The translations under genes were made by a program, and so were the position numbers. DNA of 64,000 nucleotides from Tetrahymena elliotti 4EA (Eukaryota; Ciliophora; Oligohymenophorea; Hymenostomatida; Tetrahymenidae), in NCBI GenBank assembly GCA_000231825.2, contig JH720322.1, forward strand, positions 310,001 through 374,000. Reading direction: 5' to 3'. The notes below the pieces were generated by a model. It searched no databases. It was not told the DNA's origin and was given only the letters and a program-made list of their open reading frames with translations. Numbering within the stretch: the stretch's first letter is position 1; each line of letters begins with the position of its first letter. Below are positions 1 to 9,820 of this stretch, in pieces.

Positions 1-57
1 TAATTTACTTTTTCTGAAATCTAATATGATTTCAAAAATTATTTAGCATTTAAAAAA

Positions 58-1223
58 ATGGTTCATCTTTATTAATATTAAAGGTAAGTAGCAATTAAGT
101 TTTCAGTACAAAGCCTTATTAAAAGAAAGGAAGTTATGAGCTAATATGCTATTCTAAGAAGGGTGACACTGAATAAGTGAAGGATATTACTATGGAAAAT
201 AAATATCTTGTTTATGATTTTGATTATGTAAATTTAATTATTAAATTGGTAGCAACAAAAGCAATAATTTTGAATAGATTATTTAATCAAAACTATTGTT
301 TTGAATGAATTATCTATTTGTCTATTCTTTTGAATTTTGATTATTGCAATTAAATTACTTTTTTCAAATGTTATTATTCAGTAAGATAATTTAATTAATA
401 CAAAATTATTGATATGGAACATCATAAAAAATGAACAAATAATCTATCAGAGTTTTATATGGATTGAAATCATTCTTTTAAATTAATTTTATCAGGTATA
501 CATGACGGCGTTGCATTGGGCTTGCAAAAGAGGTCATTATTCAGTTGTTAGTCTGCTAATACAATAAGGAGCAGATGTGGATGCAAAGGATCTGGTAAAT
601 TAAATTTAACAATACATATGATATTTTCTGTCAAATACTCCACAATAAAATATTTCTTTTTTTTAATGCTCTACGTTATTCCTTAATTTTATATCATAAT
701 TATTCAGCTTATCCCTATTTAAATGCTAAAAAATTTGGCATTACTTGATAGACTTTAAGTATAATTTTATATTACATTATTTTGTTTACTCAAATAATAA
801 AAAATATTTATTATTTATAATCCATACAACTTATACATTACATTATATAAAAAATAGATAGGAAGGACTCCTCTTTATTTTGCTATTTCTATACAAGATT
901 CTTCCATTGTTGAGGTAAGAATTTTTTATTTTAATATGTTAATTTGTGTTGAATATACATAATGAAATATCAATATCCTGAAGGAAAATAAGTTATTTTT
1001 TACATTCATTTTTTTATTTCAATATTAGCTTCTTCTTAATAATCAAGCTAACCCTTGGTCTACCAAAGAATATAATCTTAATGAAATGACAAAAGAAAAT
1101 TCTAAATTAATAGCACTTTTATCAAAATTCAGAAAATTAGATATTGTAGCTAGAATGAAGAAGAAGACTAAGTGCGAAGAGCCACTAAAAAACCAAGCTT
1201 AAAGCGCAGAGGGTGTAGTATGA
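58..1223 (+). CDS. Small ankyrin-repeat protein (5 exons, ciliate code)
   Basis: Exons 58-83, 107-227, 496-594, 858-914 and 1029-1223 join in phase to about 165 residues ending at TGA 1221-1223. Exon 3 encodes one canonical ankyrin unit (MTALHWACKRGH, then VVSLLIQQGADVDAKD). Exon 4 plus the start of exon 5 encode a second (GRTPLYFAIS, then IVELLLNNQANPWS). Ankyrin repeats bind partner proteins; no catalytic domain is visible, so the protein is probably an adaptor. The C-terminal 40 residues are basic. TAA is read as Gln at several points. The 5' end is the weak part: the ATG at 58 reaches exon 2 only through a 23-nt GT-AG intron (84-106). If that is wrong, the true first exon lies upstream of the window or the protein starts later. 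The exons from 496 onward are secure. Confidence 0.62.
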
Positions 1224-2044
1224 AAAAAATTCAAATATTACAAAAAAAGTAGAAAAACAATAAATGTTTGTTTTATGTATTTTTGCTTATCAAGAGATTT
1301 ATATAATAAGTATTTATGAAAGTAATTTACAAACAGTATTATGTTTTATGTATAATTTTAATTAAAATAATTATTAACCTGAATGTCTTTTTATCAAATC
1401 TTTTAAGTACGGATTTACCCAAAAAAAGTGTAAGTTTATCTTTTTTTTGTAGAAGTAACAAAGCTTTTGTACATATGAATTTTAGAAAACAGCTATAATT
1501 GTGGTAAAAAAGCAAGAATATTTACTCAGTAAAAGCTATTAAGGATAATATGTATTTGGTGATAAAATTTAAATAAGAGATTAGCAATAATTAGTTTTTT
1601 TGATTGAGTATCAAAATTAAAATTTCATATTTTTAAAAGCAAATTTTTCATACATCTACTAATTTTTAAATATTTTTCCAATTTAGTAAAATATACTTAA
1701 TTTGGTAAAAAATTTAGAAATGTTCAAAAATATTCAATTTTACATTAAAAAAAACTCTAGAACTTAATAATTATTTATTAATCAATCAATCCATTCATCC
1801 ATCCTTTTAAAAATGATTTATAAAATTTTTATAATTAATTGTATGAAAAACCAATTAATAAGTAAATTTTTATAATTTAAAAAAATAAATATTAGAAATA
1901 TAAAATCAAACAACTAATTAGACCTTAGTTAGTAACAGACACTCATAATTCATCTTAAAAGTAGCAAGTATTTCCTACTAAGCCTAGAGATTCTTAAAAT
2001 TACAATATTTATTCTACTTTATTTATTATTCGTACTTCATAAAA
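1224..2044. other. Intergenic, nothing recognised
   Basis: AT-rich spacer between two genes on the same strand. It holds a short ATCA/ATCC-type run near 1785-1805 and no ORF that resembles a protein. Confidence 0.6.
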
Positions 2045-2517
2045 ATGGGATAAATGTCATGCTGTACTTCTAAAAGTGCTTAATGTAAATAAATTTTAAT
2101 TTAAAAATGCAAAACTCTAATCATTATCTTTACTTAATAGTTAACAATCTTGTAAAAACTCCCTATGGTGATTCTAAAAATTTGAAGCTTTCAGAGTGCC
2201 ATCCTACAAATTTATTCAAAATGAGTGAAGATGATCTTATGAATGAAGAGTTAATCTGCTCTATATGTCTTGGTGTAGTTAGAGACGCTGTTAAAGATCC
2301 TTGTGGCCATGTTTATGGAGAATGCTGTATAAAAAACTGGCTTAAAAAGAATCCTAAGTGCCCTTATTCTCAAAAAAGCCTAACCCAGAGCTAATTGAAA
2401 GCAGAGAAGAGTGTTCGTAAAAGAGTTGAACATGAACTAAAAACCAGCTAGACTCCAACCACCACTTTTAAGTAGCATCTTTAAACAAAAAAAATAGAAG
2501 TCCAAGCAACAAGTTGA
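2045..2517 (+). CDS. N-myristoylated-type small protein with a degenerate RING finger
   Basis: Exon 2045-2084, a 56-bp intron (2085-2140) and exon 2141-2517 give 138 residues ending in TGA. I chose this start because it yields MGQMSCCTSK: glycine at position 2 with nearby cysteines is the usual signal for N-myristoylation plus palmitoylation, which points to a membrane-anchored protein. Residues 53-90 follow a C3HC4 RING pattern (CSIC, CGH, CC, KCPYS). Two of the eight zinc ligands are absent: Gly73 stands where the fifth ligand is expected and Ser90 where the eighth is. One ligand is therefore missing from each zinc site. RING proteins usually act as E3 ubiquitin ligases; this one may fold without full zinc loading, somewhat like a U-box, or may have lost activity. 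The tail is basic and Gln/Thr-rich. TAA and TAG occur in frame as Gln. Confidence 0.68.
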
Positions 2518-4061
2518 AGTTTTATGTATGTATAATACTGAAAGAACAAGCTTTTTTAGTAGACTGTAAATTATTAATAAAGTTTTAAAATAATTGCGCA
2601 AAATGAACTATGTAATTCAAATTAGCAGCAAACTATTTAATAATTTACCAACATAGCTCTGATTTACTTAAAACATTTTTTAGAGCGAAATTTTTCTCAG
2701 TTCTTTCTTAAATACTAATAAATCAAATACTTCTTAGAATTTAAAATAATCAACTTAATTATTAGAATGCAATTCTTAGATTAGGAAAAAGTAATTCTAA
2801 TTATAATATATAATAAAATTTAGTCACTCCCTACCTTCTTACCTCACTCATACACTTAATAATTTCCTTAAAAATACTGATATAAATAATAATAATAATC
2901 TTGAAAAATTGCAAAAAATAACTTACTATTATAACCAACTAAATCAATCAATTAAAACCTAAATTATCATTTAATTTAATAATTATAAATATATTTACTT
3001 AGTAATGTTTATTACTTCTTTATTTATATTATCATTTTCTTATGTATTCAATTACTTCTTAAATATTTTTATTGACTTTTCTATACTCAAAATAAGAAAT
3101 TACTTGTAAAATCCCTATCTTTAAATAATCTTAAATAAAAATAATTAATTATAAAAGTAAACTCTTTTTAGAATTAAAATAGGAGTTTTATCACATTTAT
3201 TTTACTACCACACCAAAATAAATAAATAATCCTACCAATATTAAAATTTATTTTTTATTTTACTATTAAAAGACAGACTGCTCATAATTTTTTTATTCTG
3301 TTTATTACTTCTTTATTTATACTATTATTTTCTTATTTTTTCAATTACTGCTTAAATATTTTTATTTACTTTTCTATACCCAAAATAAAGAAGTACTTGC
3401 TAAAATCCTTTCTTCAAATCAGAATAGTCAATAAATTTTTAGAATAAATAGAGGAAATTTATCATAGTTATTTACTATCACATTAAAAATAAATAAATAA
3501 TAATCCTATTAATATTAAAATTTTTTTTTAATTTACTAAAAATAGACTGACAGCACACCATTTTATATTTTATCGTCCTAATTAAAATCCTTTTTTTTAA
3601 TTTAAATTTTAAAACTAAATTTAGCATTTTCAAATGTCAACAAATTAAAATACTTTAAAATAAATTTATTTTTAAAAAAAGTCTATATTGTTTGTTCTTT
3701 GCATATTTATTTTGTAATAAATCAACTATCTATATTGATTATTTTACTTGATAAGTTGAGGAATATTAAAAAATTTAAATTGTCTATTGTATTAGAAAAC
3801 AGTAAAATAGATAGAGGGGCTATTGAATAATAATATTCAGTGAATTTATAGACATCTAATATATTCAAATATTGTGTTTGTAATTCTTTGAATAAGAATC
3901 CTAAATCACTATTACATAAAAATAATCTGCATTTCTTTAAGTAGGAATCAAAATTTTTTAATAATTGTTAATTTAATAAAAAAAATTAAAAATATCCTAA
4001 CAAACAATAGTTATAAATTATATTATAGAATTAAAATATTAAAAGAACACATAAGACAAAA
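2518..4061. other. Intergenic spacer with a tandem duplication
   Basis: Long AT-rich spacer between the RING-like and SVIP-like genes. The only structure seen is the tandem duplication listed separately at about 3007-3565. Confidence 0.6.
3007..3565. repeat. Two-copy direct tandem repeat, unit about 290 bp
   Basis: Copy A (about 3007-3290) and copy B (about 3299-3565) align along their length. Shared landmarks occur in the same order: TTTATTACTTCTTTATTTATA, TTTTTATTgACTTTTCTATA (B has t for g), an AAATAAATAATaatCCTa block, and a terminal GACTGaCagCac-like end. They differ by scattered substitutions and small indels, so the duplication is not recent. No coding potential is visible in either copy. 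Confidence 0.75.
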
Positions 4062-4519
4062 ATGGGAAGTTGCTGTACAACATCTAAGCCATAAAGTAAA
4101 AAATAGCCTAAGTACAATGATGATTAGCAAACTAATGATATTAATTAAAAATAAAAAGAGCTTCAAAGTGGTAGTGCATAAGGAAATACTTAAAAAATTG
4201 ACAGTAAAAAAATTATGAAAAAGAAAGAAAATGGTATAGTAATCGGTGGTGGTAATGTAGACCCAAATTAACATTTAACTGAGGATGAAAGAAGAAGAAG
4301 AGCTGCTGAAGCTGCTGAATAAAGATAAGTTGCTAATAAAAATAGAGGGTTATCTGAAAAAGGAATTGTTGAAATGTAATTCAAAGAGAAAAAAATGTAA
4401 GAAGCAGAAAAATATGAATAAAAAAATGAAAATTATGTTCTTTAGGTAATTCTTTTTAATATTATTGTTAAATTTTTGAAAATAAATTTTTTATTTTAAA
4501 ATAAATTTAGTGGAAATGA
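4062..4519 (+). CDS. SVIP-like small p97/VCP-interacting protein
   Basis: Exon 4062-4445, a 65-bp intron (4446-4510) and a nine-base last exon (4511-4519, Trp-Lys-stop) give 130 residues. The N-terminus MGSCCTTSK is a myristoylation/palmitoylation signal as in animal SVIP. Residues 78-88 match the VCP-interacting motif R-x5-AA-x2-R (R78, A84-A85, R88) inside an arginine/alanine-rich helix. It is followed by a lysine/glutamate-rich helix and ends in L-Q-W-K, resembling the L-R-W near the SVIP C-terminus. SVIP binds the N domain of p97 at ER or lysosomal membranes and modulates ERAD and autophagy. That role is inferred from the motif and architecture; the first 70 residues are longer and more polar than in animals. 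TAA and TAG are used freely as Gln. Confidence 0.8.
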
Positions 4520-5985
4520 AAGAAAAGCTCTATTCTATCTATAAAAATAAAATTATTGTAAATAATATAGCCTAAATATAAAGTAGTTGATAAAAAAGCT
4601 AGCAATAAACATAAACATATATAAAAAAATATAAATTATAAACTTACATTTATACAATTAAAATCTTAAATTATTTATATTTATTTATACTCACACTCTA
4701 TTCATCATATTTATAATCAAATTTTGTGTAATGTTTTTGATAATTATTTTATTAAATTTTTTAAATTAGTTCATACTTTTTTCTATTTAATTGTTAAATA
4801 CAACCAATAGATTAAAAGCTAAAATTTAAGCAACCCTTTTATTTTAAAATTAATTTAGTGGATTTAAAAGAATATGTTCTAAGAATAAAGCTATTGTAAC
4901 TAATACATCTAAAAAAAGTATGTACAGATAATTATTTTATTAAATTAATTAAATCAGATAAAGCTTTATTTTTATTCAATTTTTGGAAGCAACCAATATA
5001 TTAAAAATTAATATTTTTGTAACCTATTATTTTTCTTTAGGAATTTATTCTCACATTAATTCTCTTTTGAATAACTAAAATTTATAAATTTGTGATAAGT
5101 AATATTTTTGCTGAATAAAATTAATCAGATATATTATCTTTATCTGAAATTTAAAATCATGAACATATATTATTATTGAGATAAAATTTAAAGTTAAAGA
5201 TAGCCCATTAAAATCTACTAAAAATTTGTATTTACGAAATCTATTTTTAATTAAAATTTTGATTACAAATTTAAATATCTAACATTTTGTAAGAATCAAA
5301 CAGACTTTGATGATTTAGTAAGAGCTTTATAAAATATTTAAAACTAGTTATGTATTTGAATGAATAAAAAAAATTTATAAATTTCATTATTTTAGAATAT
5401 AAACTTTCACTTTCACTTTAGTAGGTAGAAGTTATAATTTTAGAAAGCATCAGATCTAATATTTGAATCAGTAAAATCTTAATAACAATTAATACAACCG
5501 TTGGATATTGTTTATATTTTTTAGTATTAGAATAATAGGTTTAATTACTATTCAGAAAATAGTATTTTTATTCTGCATACGTAAGTAAGTATTAACCATT
5601 CTATTTGCTAGAGCAGATTGAGTAAATATCTTAAGTATGGTTTTTTATTCACTTTCTATATTTTTTACCTTTAATCTTTTTAATTTGATCATAAAAATGT
5701 ATAAATGAAAATTAAGATGAATCTAAAAATACTTATGAAAAAATAATAATAAGTTATAGCCTTCTTAAAGTATTTATTTCTATCACTTGCATCACTAACG
5801 AATAAATTTGGTTGAAAAAAGGAAATTAAAATTTTTAAAAGATAACCAAATATTTGAAATAGTATTGTAATTATTGTCAATTTTTAAATTGAAATAATTG
5901 ATTTGAAATATTAGTTGTTTAATAATTAAATGTAAATGACTAGTATCCAAAGCTTTTGATATGTTTTAAATAGTTTTTTATAAAT
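4520..5985. other. Intergenic, with a decayed copy of the SVIP last exon
   Basis: AT-rich spacer between convergent genes. The only structure noticed is the partial repeat at 4845-4925, listed separately. Confidence 0.55.
4845..4925 (+). repeat. Degenerate duplicate of the SVIP-like gene's last intron end and exon
   Basis: TTTTAAAATTAATTTAGTGG here matches TTTTAAAATAAATTTAGTGG at the 3' splice site of the SVIP-like gene (4494-4513). Similarity continues for about 60 bases downstream in diverged form. The reading after TGG is altered, so this is a non-functional duplicate. Confidence 0.5.
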
Positions 5986-7013
5986 TCAATATAAAGTAGA
6001 TTAATTCTCAAATTTAGATTGTTTTGATCTATTATTACTACTGTCTTTTGATCTATTCAGTTTTTAACTCTACACACTTTTACTATATTATTTATGCACT
6101 GAATTCATCTTTTTAGATGACTCTTTTTATTTTTCTATATCTTCTATTGCTGCTTTATTGAGCTATATGTGTTAATTAAAATAAGTTATTTATTTTTTTG
6201 TAGTAAATTATTTTTTAAGCATTAAGCATTAATATTAAAGTGAAATAAGTGTTTAGTTAGTTACATGAGAAAATTAATTTTAGTGGGTTTTTACAGTATA
6301 TAGTCTACTCATCATTTCTTAGAATTCTTCTTTTTCTAGTTTGCGTTCTTTAGATTTAACAGGATAAAGCATTATTTATCCATCTAATCCTTTTCTTTCA
6401 CATAATCCTAATTTTTTTAAGCATTTGTTGAAAAACTCTACATCTTCTTCTTTCATCCACTATTTATTGATATTTATTGGGAAATAATGAGCCAAAGTTT
6501 ATATTAAAAAACTTAAATACTGAATCTATGTTGCTTAGACATTTTTTTGCTAATTCTCCTTCATCATCCATAAATGGAAGCATATCATTTTATTCATTTT
6601 CAGCTTTTTGCATTTCAAGTTGAAGCTTTTAATTTTACAAAAATACAAATAAATTCAGTTATTCGCTTGTAATTATTACAAACTTTTTTATCCATTTCTA
6701 TGAGAATTGAGGCTATACTTCTTCAATTTAAATTTTAAATCTATGGTATAATTCGATATTATAATATCAGTAACTTTATTTTTATTATTAATATTGCTTT
6801 AAGATAAATAATTGATAAAAAATTATTACTTTCTTTTTCAGAATGTTAAAATATAATTGAAAATAGGAGCATAAAGCACATTGTAATTAAGCTCAGTAAA
6901 TTTTCATTTCTGATTGCTAAAATTTTCATAAAACATTTTGTTTGATAATTTATTAATTGATTCTAAGAATAGCCTTTTAATGAAATTGGATGTCCTAAAT
7001 CATTATTTTCAAA
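5986..7013 (-). CDS. Unrecognised multi-exon protein, 5' end not established
   Basis: Four consecutive exons splice in phase on the minus strand: 6740-6680, 6625-6521, 6459-6295 and 6162-5986, ending at TGA 5988-5986. An upstream stretch near 6870-7013 can be joined through a donor at about 6882 but lacks a start codon, so the 5' structure is open. The supported part (about 170 residues) reads as an acidic helical region (SQKWIKKFLQLEM, then DDEGELAKKCLSNIDSWM), a central KCLKKLGLCERKGLDG segment and a Lys/Ser/Gln-rich tail ending ENQSTLY. I do not recognise a family. It converges on the SVIP-like gene and lies 360 bases downstream of the HGD stop on the same strand. Exon phasing and protein-like composition support a real gene; the splice sites are by eye. 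Confidence 0.45.
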
Positions 7014-7372
7014 AACTAGAATAATTCAAAACTTTTTAAAGATGATATAAAATAAATTATGCTTAGTCCCAATATGAATGGCTGCTATTTTCAGTAAAAG
7101 AAATTATTTGCAGAAAAATTTGAGATTTCAAAAGATATTTTTAGAACAATGATAAAATTATAAGTGAATTGTAATATTAGTGCAAAGAAAAAATATGTAA
7201 AGTAAAAATATAATTCATTCATAATCTGCTGAAATAAATATTAATTATAATTAGTAAAGCCAACCAACAACAATTTTACTAAAGAATACACTCTTATACA
7301 TTATATGAATAAATTTTGAAAACAGTAATAAAAGAAATAAAAATAAATTATTAAATTTTTGAGTTATTCTCT
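7014..7372. other. Intergenic between two minus-strand genes
   Basis: AT-rich spacer between the HGD stop and the next minus-strand gene. No feature was recognised; part of it may be unmodelled 5' exon of that gene. Confidence 0.5.
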
Positions 7373-9032
7373 TCAATTTGTTTGGAGTTTTAAATCTTCA
7401 AGTTTCTACCAGCATTAGAAGTAGTCGTGATCAACATTAACAACTTCATCCATGACGAATCTGGTAGTATTTATGAAATAGCTGGTTTCAAACATGAAAG
7501 CAAGGTTTTCATAAGGATATTTAATTGGTTATAATTCAGAGTTGGAAGCTTTATGGAAAACATCAGTTTCTGGACCATGAGCAGTCATTATGTTATGAAG
7601 GGAACCACAACCAGGTCCAAAACCACCTTCTTTAGCATCATAAACACCTTAAATATTTCCCATGTATTCACTCATGATATTTCTGTGATAATAGGGGGGT
7701 CTGAAAGTATGTTCAGCTACCATCCATCTAGGAGGGAATATAGCAAAATCACAAACAGCAACACCAGGCTCATCAGTTTGGCAGGTGAGAACAGTAAAAA
7801 TAGAAGGGTCAGGATGATCGAAAGAAACAGTATTCATTGTGTTAAAGTTATCTAAGTTGTACTTGTAAGGAGCATAGTTACCATGCCAAGCAACAACATT
7901 GAAAGGAGAACTTTTAGCTACGCTTTAGAACAATTTACCTTAGAATTTGTTAAGTAAAGTAAATTCAGCTTCTACATTTTCATACCAAGCAACAGGAATC
8001 TAGAAATCTCTAGGATTAGCTAAACCATTAGCTCCAATAGGACCTATTTTTATAAATTTTATAAATTATGTCCAGCATATTTTTATATTATTTTAAATGA
8101 TTCTAAAAAATTGTTTATTTTATTTTTGTTTTTTTTCATCCTTTTTAAAAACGTGTTGTAAATTTTCATGCTTTTTGTAAATACTACTTCCATATTTGCT
8201 TTTGTATACATCTCTTACACAGAATACTTATTTTTCTGAAGTAAAGGTTGATTATTTATTGGCTTTAAGACACATTTGCTATTTCTTTATTTTTAAAATC
8301 TCTGAATGCAATCAACAAACAATTTTTAAAATGCTAAAATAAAACAAAGTTTTTACCTAAATCGGGAATTTTAAAGTGGCCCTTGAAGACTTCACAAACA
8401 TAACCACGTGATTGTTATTCAAGGTCGATTGAGAATTTAAGACCTCTAGGAAGAACGCAAATTTCACGAGGAGAGACTGTCATTTTACCTAATTCAGTAG
8501 TAATGAAGAGAGTACCTTCTTAGGGAACAATTAAAAAGTCACCATCTGAATTGTACAGAACACTGTTACCCATATTTTTGTTAGCAGCATAAAGATAGAT
8601 AGAAATACCTTGTTTGATTTAAGGATCTCCAGCTCCAGCGACTGTAACAAGAGATTCAACCCAATCTTTAGGTTCTGCTTTATTGTAGGGGAGAGGTTTC
8701 CATCTTAATTGATTAGGAGTGGTATGCATTTCTTCAGCATTGAGGAAATTATTTTTAATATACATAAATCTAGAGGGATCACAAGCTTAGAAGGGAGTGT
8801 GACAAACAGAGGGCTTGATCTTATAAAGCCATGTTCTTTGATTAGAAGCACGAGGAACAGTAAAAGCAGTACCACTGAATTATTCAGCAACAAGATTGTA
8901 AGGGCATTGTTGAGGACTGTTTTATCCCTTGGGTAAAGCACCAGGAAGAGCTTCGGTGCAAAAATGATTTCCAAATCCTTCTCCGTATTTAAGATCAGAA
9001 AAATCTCTAGTTGGTTTAAGTTTAGTTTCCAT
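7373..9032 (-). CDS. HGD: Homogentisate 1,2-dioxygenase
   Basis: Exon 9032-8357, a 313-bp intron (8356-8044) and exon 8043-7373 give 448 residues, close to the 445 of human HGD. The enzyme opens the ring of homogentisate to maleylacetoacetate in tyrosine and phenylalanine catabolism, using non-haem iron. Family landmarks are visible in order: GEGFGNHF near the N-terminus, [38 protein letters not shown], the exon junction [21 protein letters not shown], then [16 protein letters not shown], which carries an iron-ligand His and Glu, and [16 protein letters not shown] with the last ligand His. The C-terminus [14 protein letters not shown] matches the family tail. TAA and TAG occur as Gln and the stop is TGA at 7375-7373. 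A standard-code reading of the opposite strand gives only shadow ORFs here. Confidence 0.96.
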
Positions 9033-9509
9033 TTTTGTTATGTCTTGAGCCTTTTTATTTAATATTTTTATGTTTGCTTTTTGTTTGATTGTTTTTTATC
9101 AACTTTTATCTTATTATATAAATTATTACTCATATCTTGGACTTTGCTGACGTATTTAAGAAGGGGGTTTTACTAGAAAGGAAAAGTTTACTTACCTTAT
9201 AAAAGATTCGATTATGAACAAATATTCCATCATTAGAGGTCTTAGAACATATCAGATACATCCAATTAATTCGAAATATGGATATAGTCTGAAAATATTG
9301 ATTGATTATTTTACTCATTTAATTAATGTAGCGATATAGTTGTTATTTTCGATATTTATTTTTTGGTGGACATTTTAGAATTAAAATTTGTTTCTGAACT
9401 ATTTTCTAAATTAGTATTTCTACTTCATATATATAATAATACGGAGCCATTTTTTCAGACAATTATTTCTAAATAAAATATTTATAAAAAACAAACAAAT
9501 CTATATAAA
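9033..9509. other. Probable HGD promoter region / intergenic
   Basis: Spacer between HGD (transcribed leftward) and a broken plus-strand ORF, so it would hold the upstream region of HGD. No specific sites were recognised. Confidence 0.5.
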
Positions 9510-9820
9510 ATGAGCTAGGAATTTGAAATGCATTCTTTTTTTAAAGGGTGAATATTTATATTTTAATAAAGTTGTAGATGATTACAAAAATAGTAAGTCT
9601 ATCACAGAAAGTAATGAGATTAAAGCATTTCTAATATCAAAATGTGCTATTTTTAAAACAATTAATAAAAAAATTAGAAAAAAAACAATTGGAAACAAAA
9701 AATAAGATTGAGATATTCAAAATATTATTCTAAGCATCAACTTAAATCAAAGATGAAAAAAAATATAAATTTACTGATAATTACATTTACTAAATTGTTT
9801 ATTCACCTTCTTATTTTTGA
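9510..9820 (+). pseudogene. Small gene broken by two frame shifts at T-runs
   Basis: Three frames are each protein-like in turn. The ATG at 9510 opens MSQEFEMHSFF. The frame then changes across a seven-T run (9536-9542) to GEYLYFNKVVDDYKNSKSI, and changes again across a five-T run (9650-9654) to a Lys/Gln-rich helix and KKYKFTDNYIYQIVYSPSYF, ending at TGA 9818-9820. Removing one T at each run would make the reading continuous, about 100 residues; I describe the breaks only. The alternatives are a decaying pseudogene, homopolymer insertion errors in the assembly, or unmodelled tiny introns. The family is not recognised. Confidence 0.4.

Noticed and set aside
4023..4274. 83-codon minus-strand hydrophobic ORF
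   Set aside because: Antisense of the SVIP-like gene, whose own frame has recognisable motifs.
6870..7013. Reading TGA as tryptophan to join NQK and KFTELNYN near 6904
   Set aside because: Every secure gene here ends at TGA and uses TGG for Trp. An alternative frame splices in phase into the downstream exon, so a second code reassignment is not needed.
7553..7855. 100-codon plus-strand ORF and an overlapping minus-strand ORF
   Set aside because: The plus-strand ORF is the antisense shadow of HGD. The minus-strand one is an internal piece of the real HGD frame (residues from [11 protein letters not shown]), cut by TAA/TAG codons that encode Gln.
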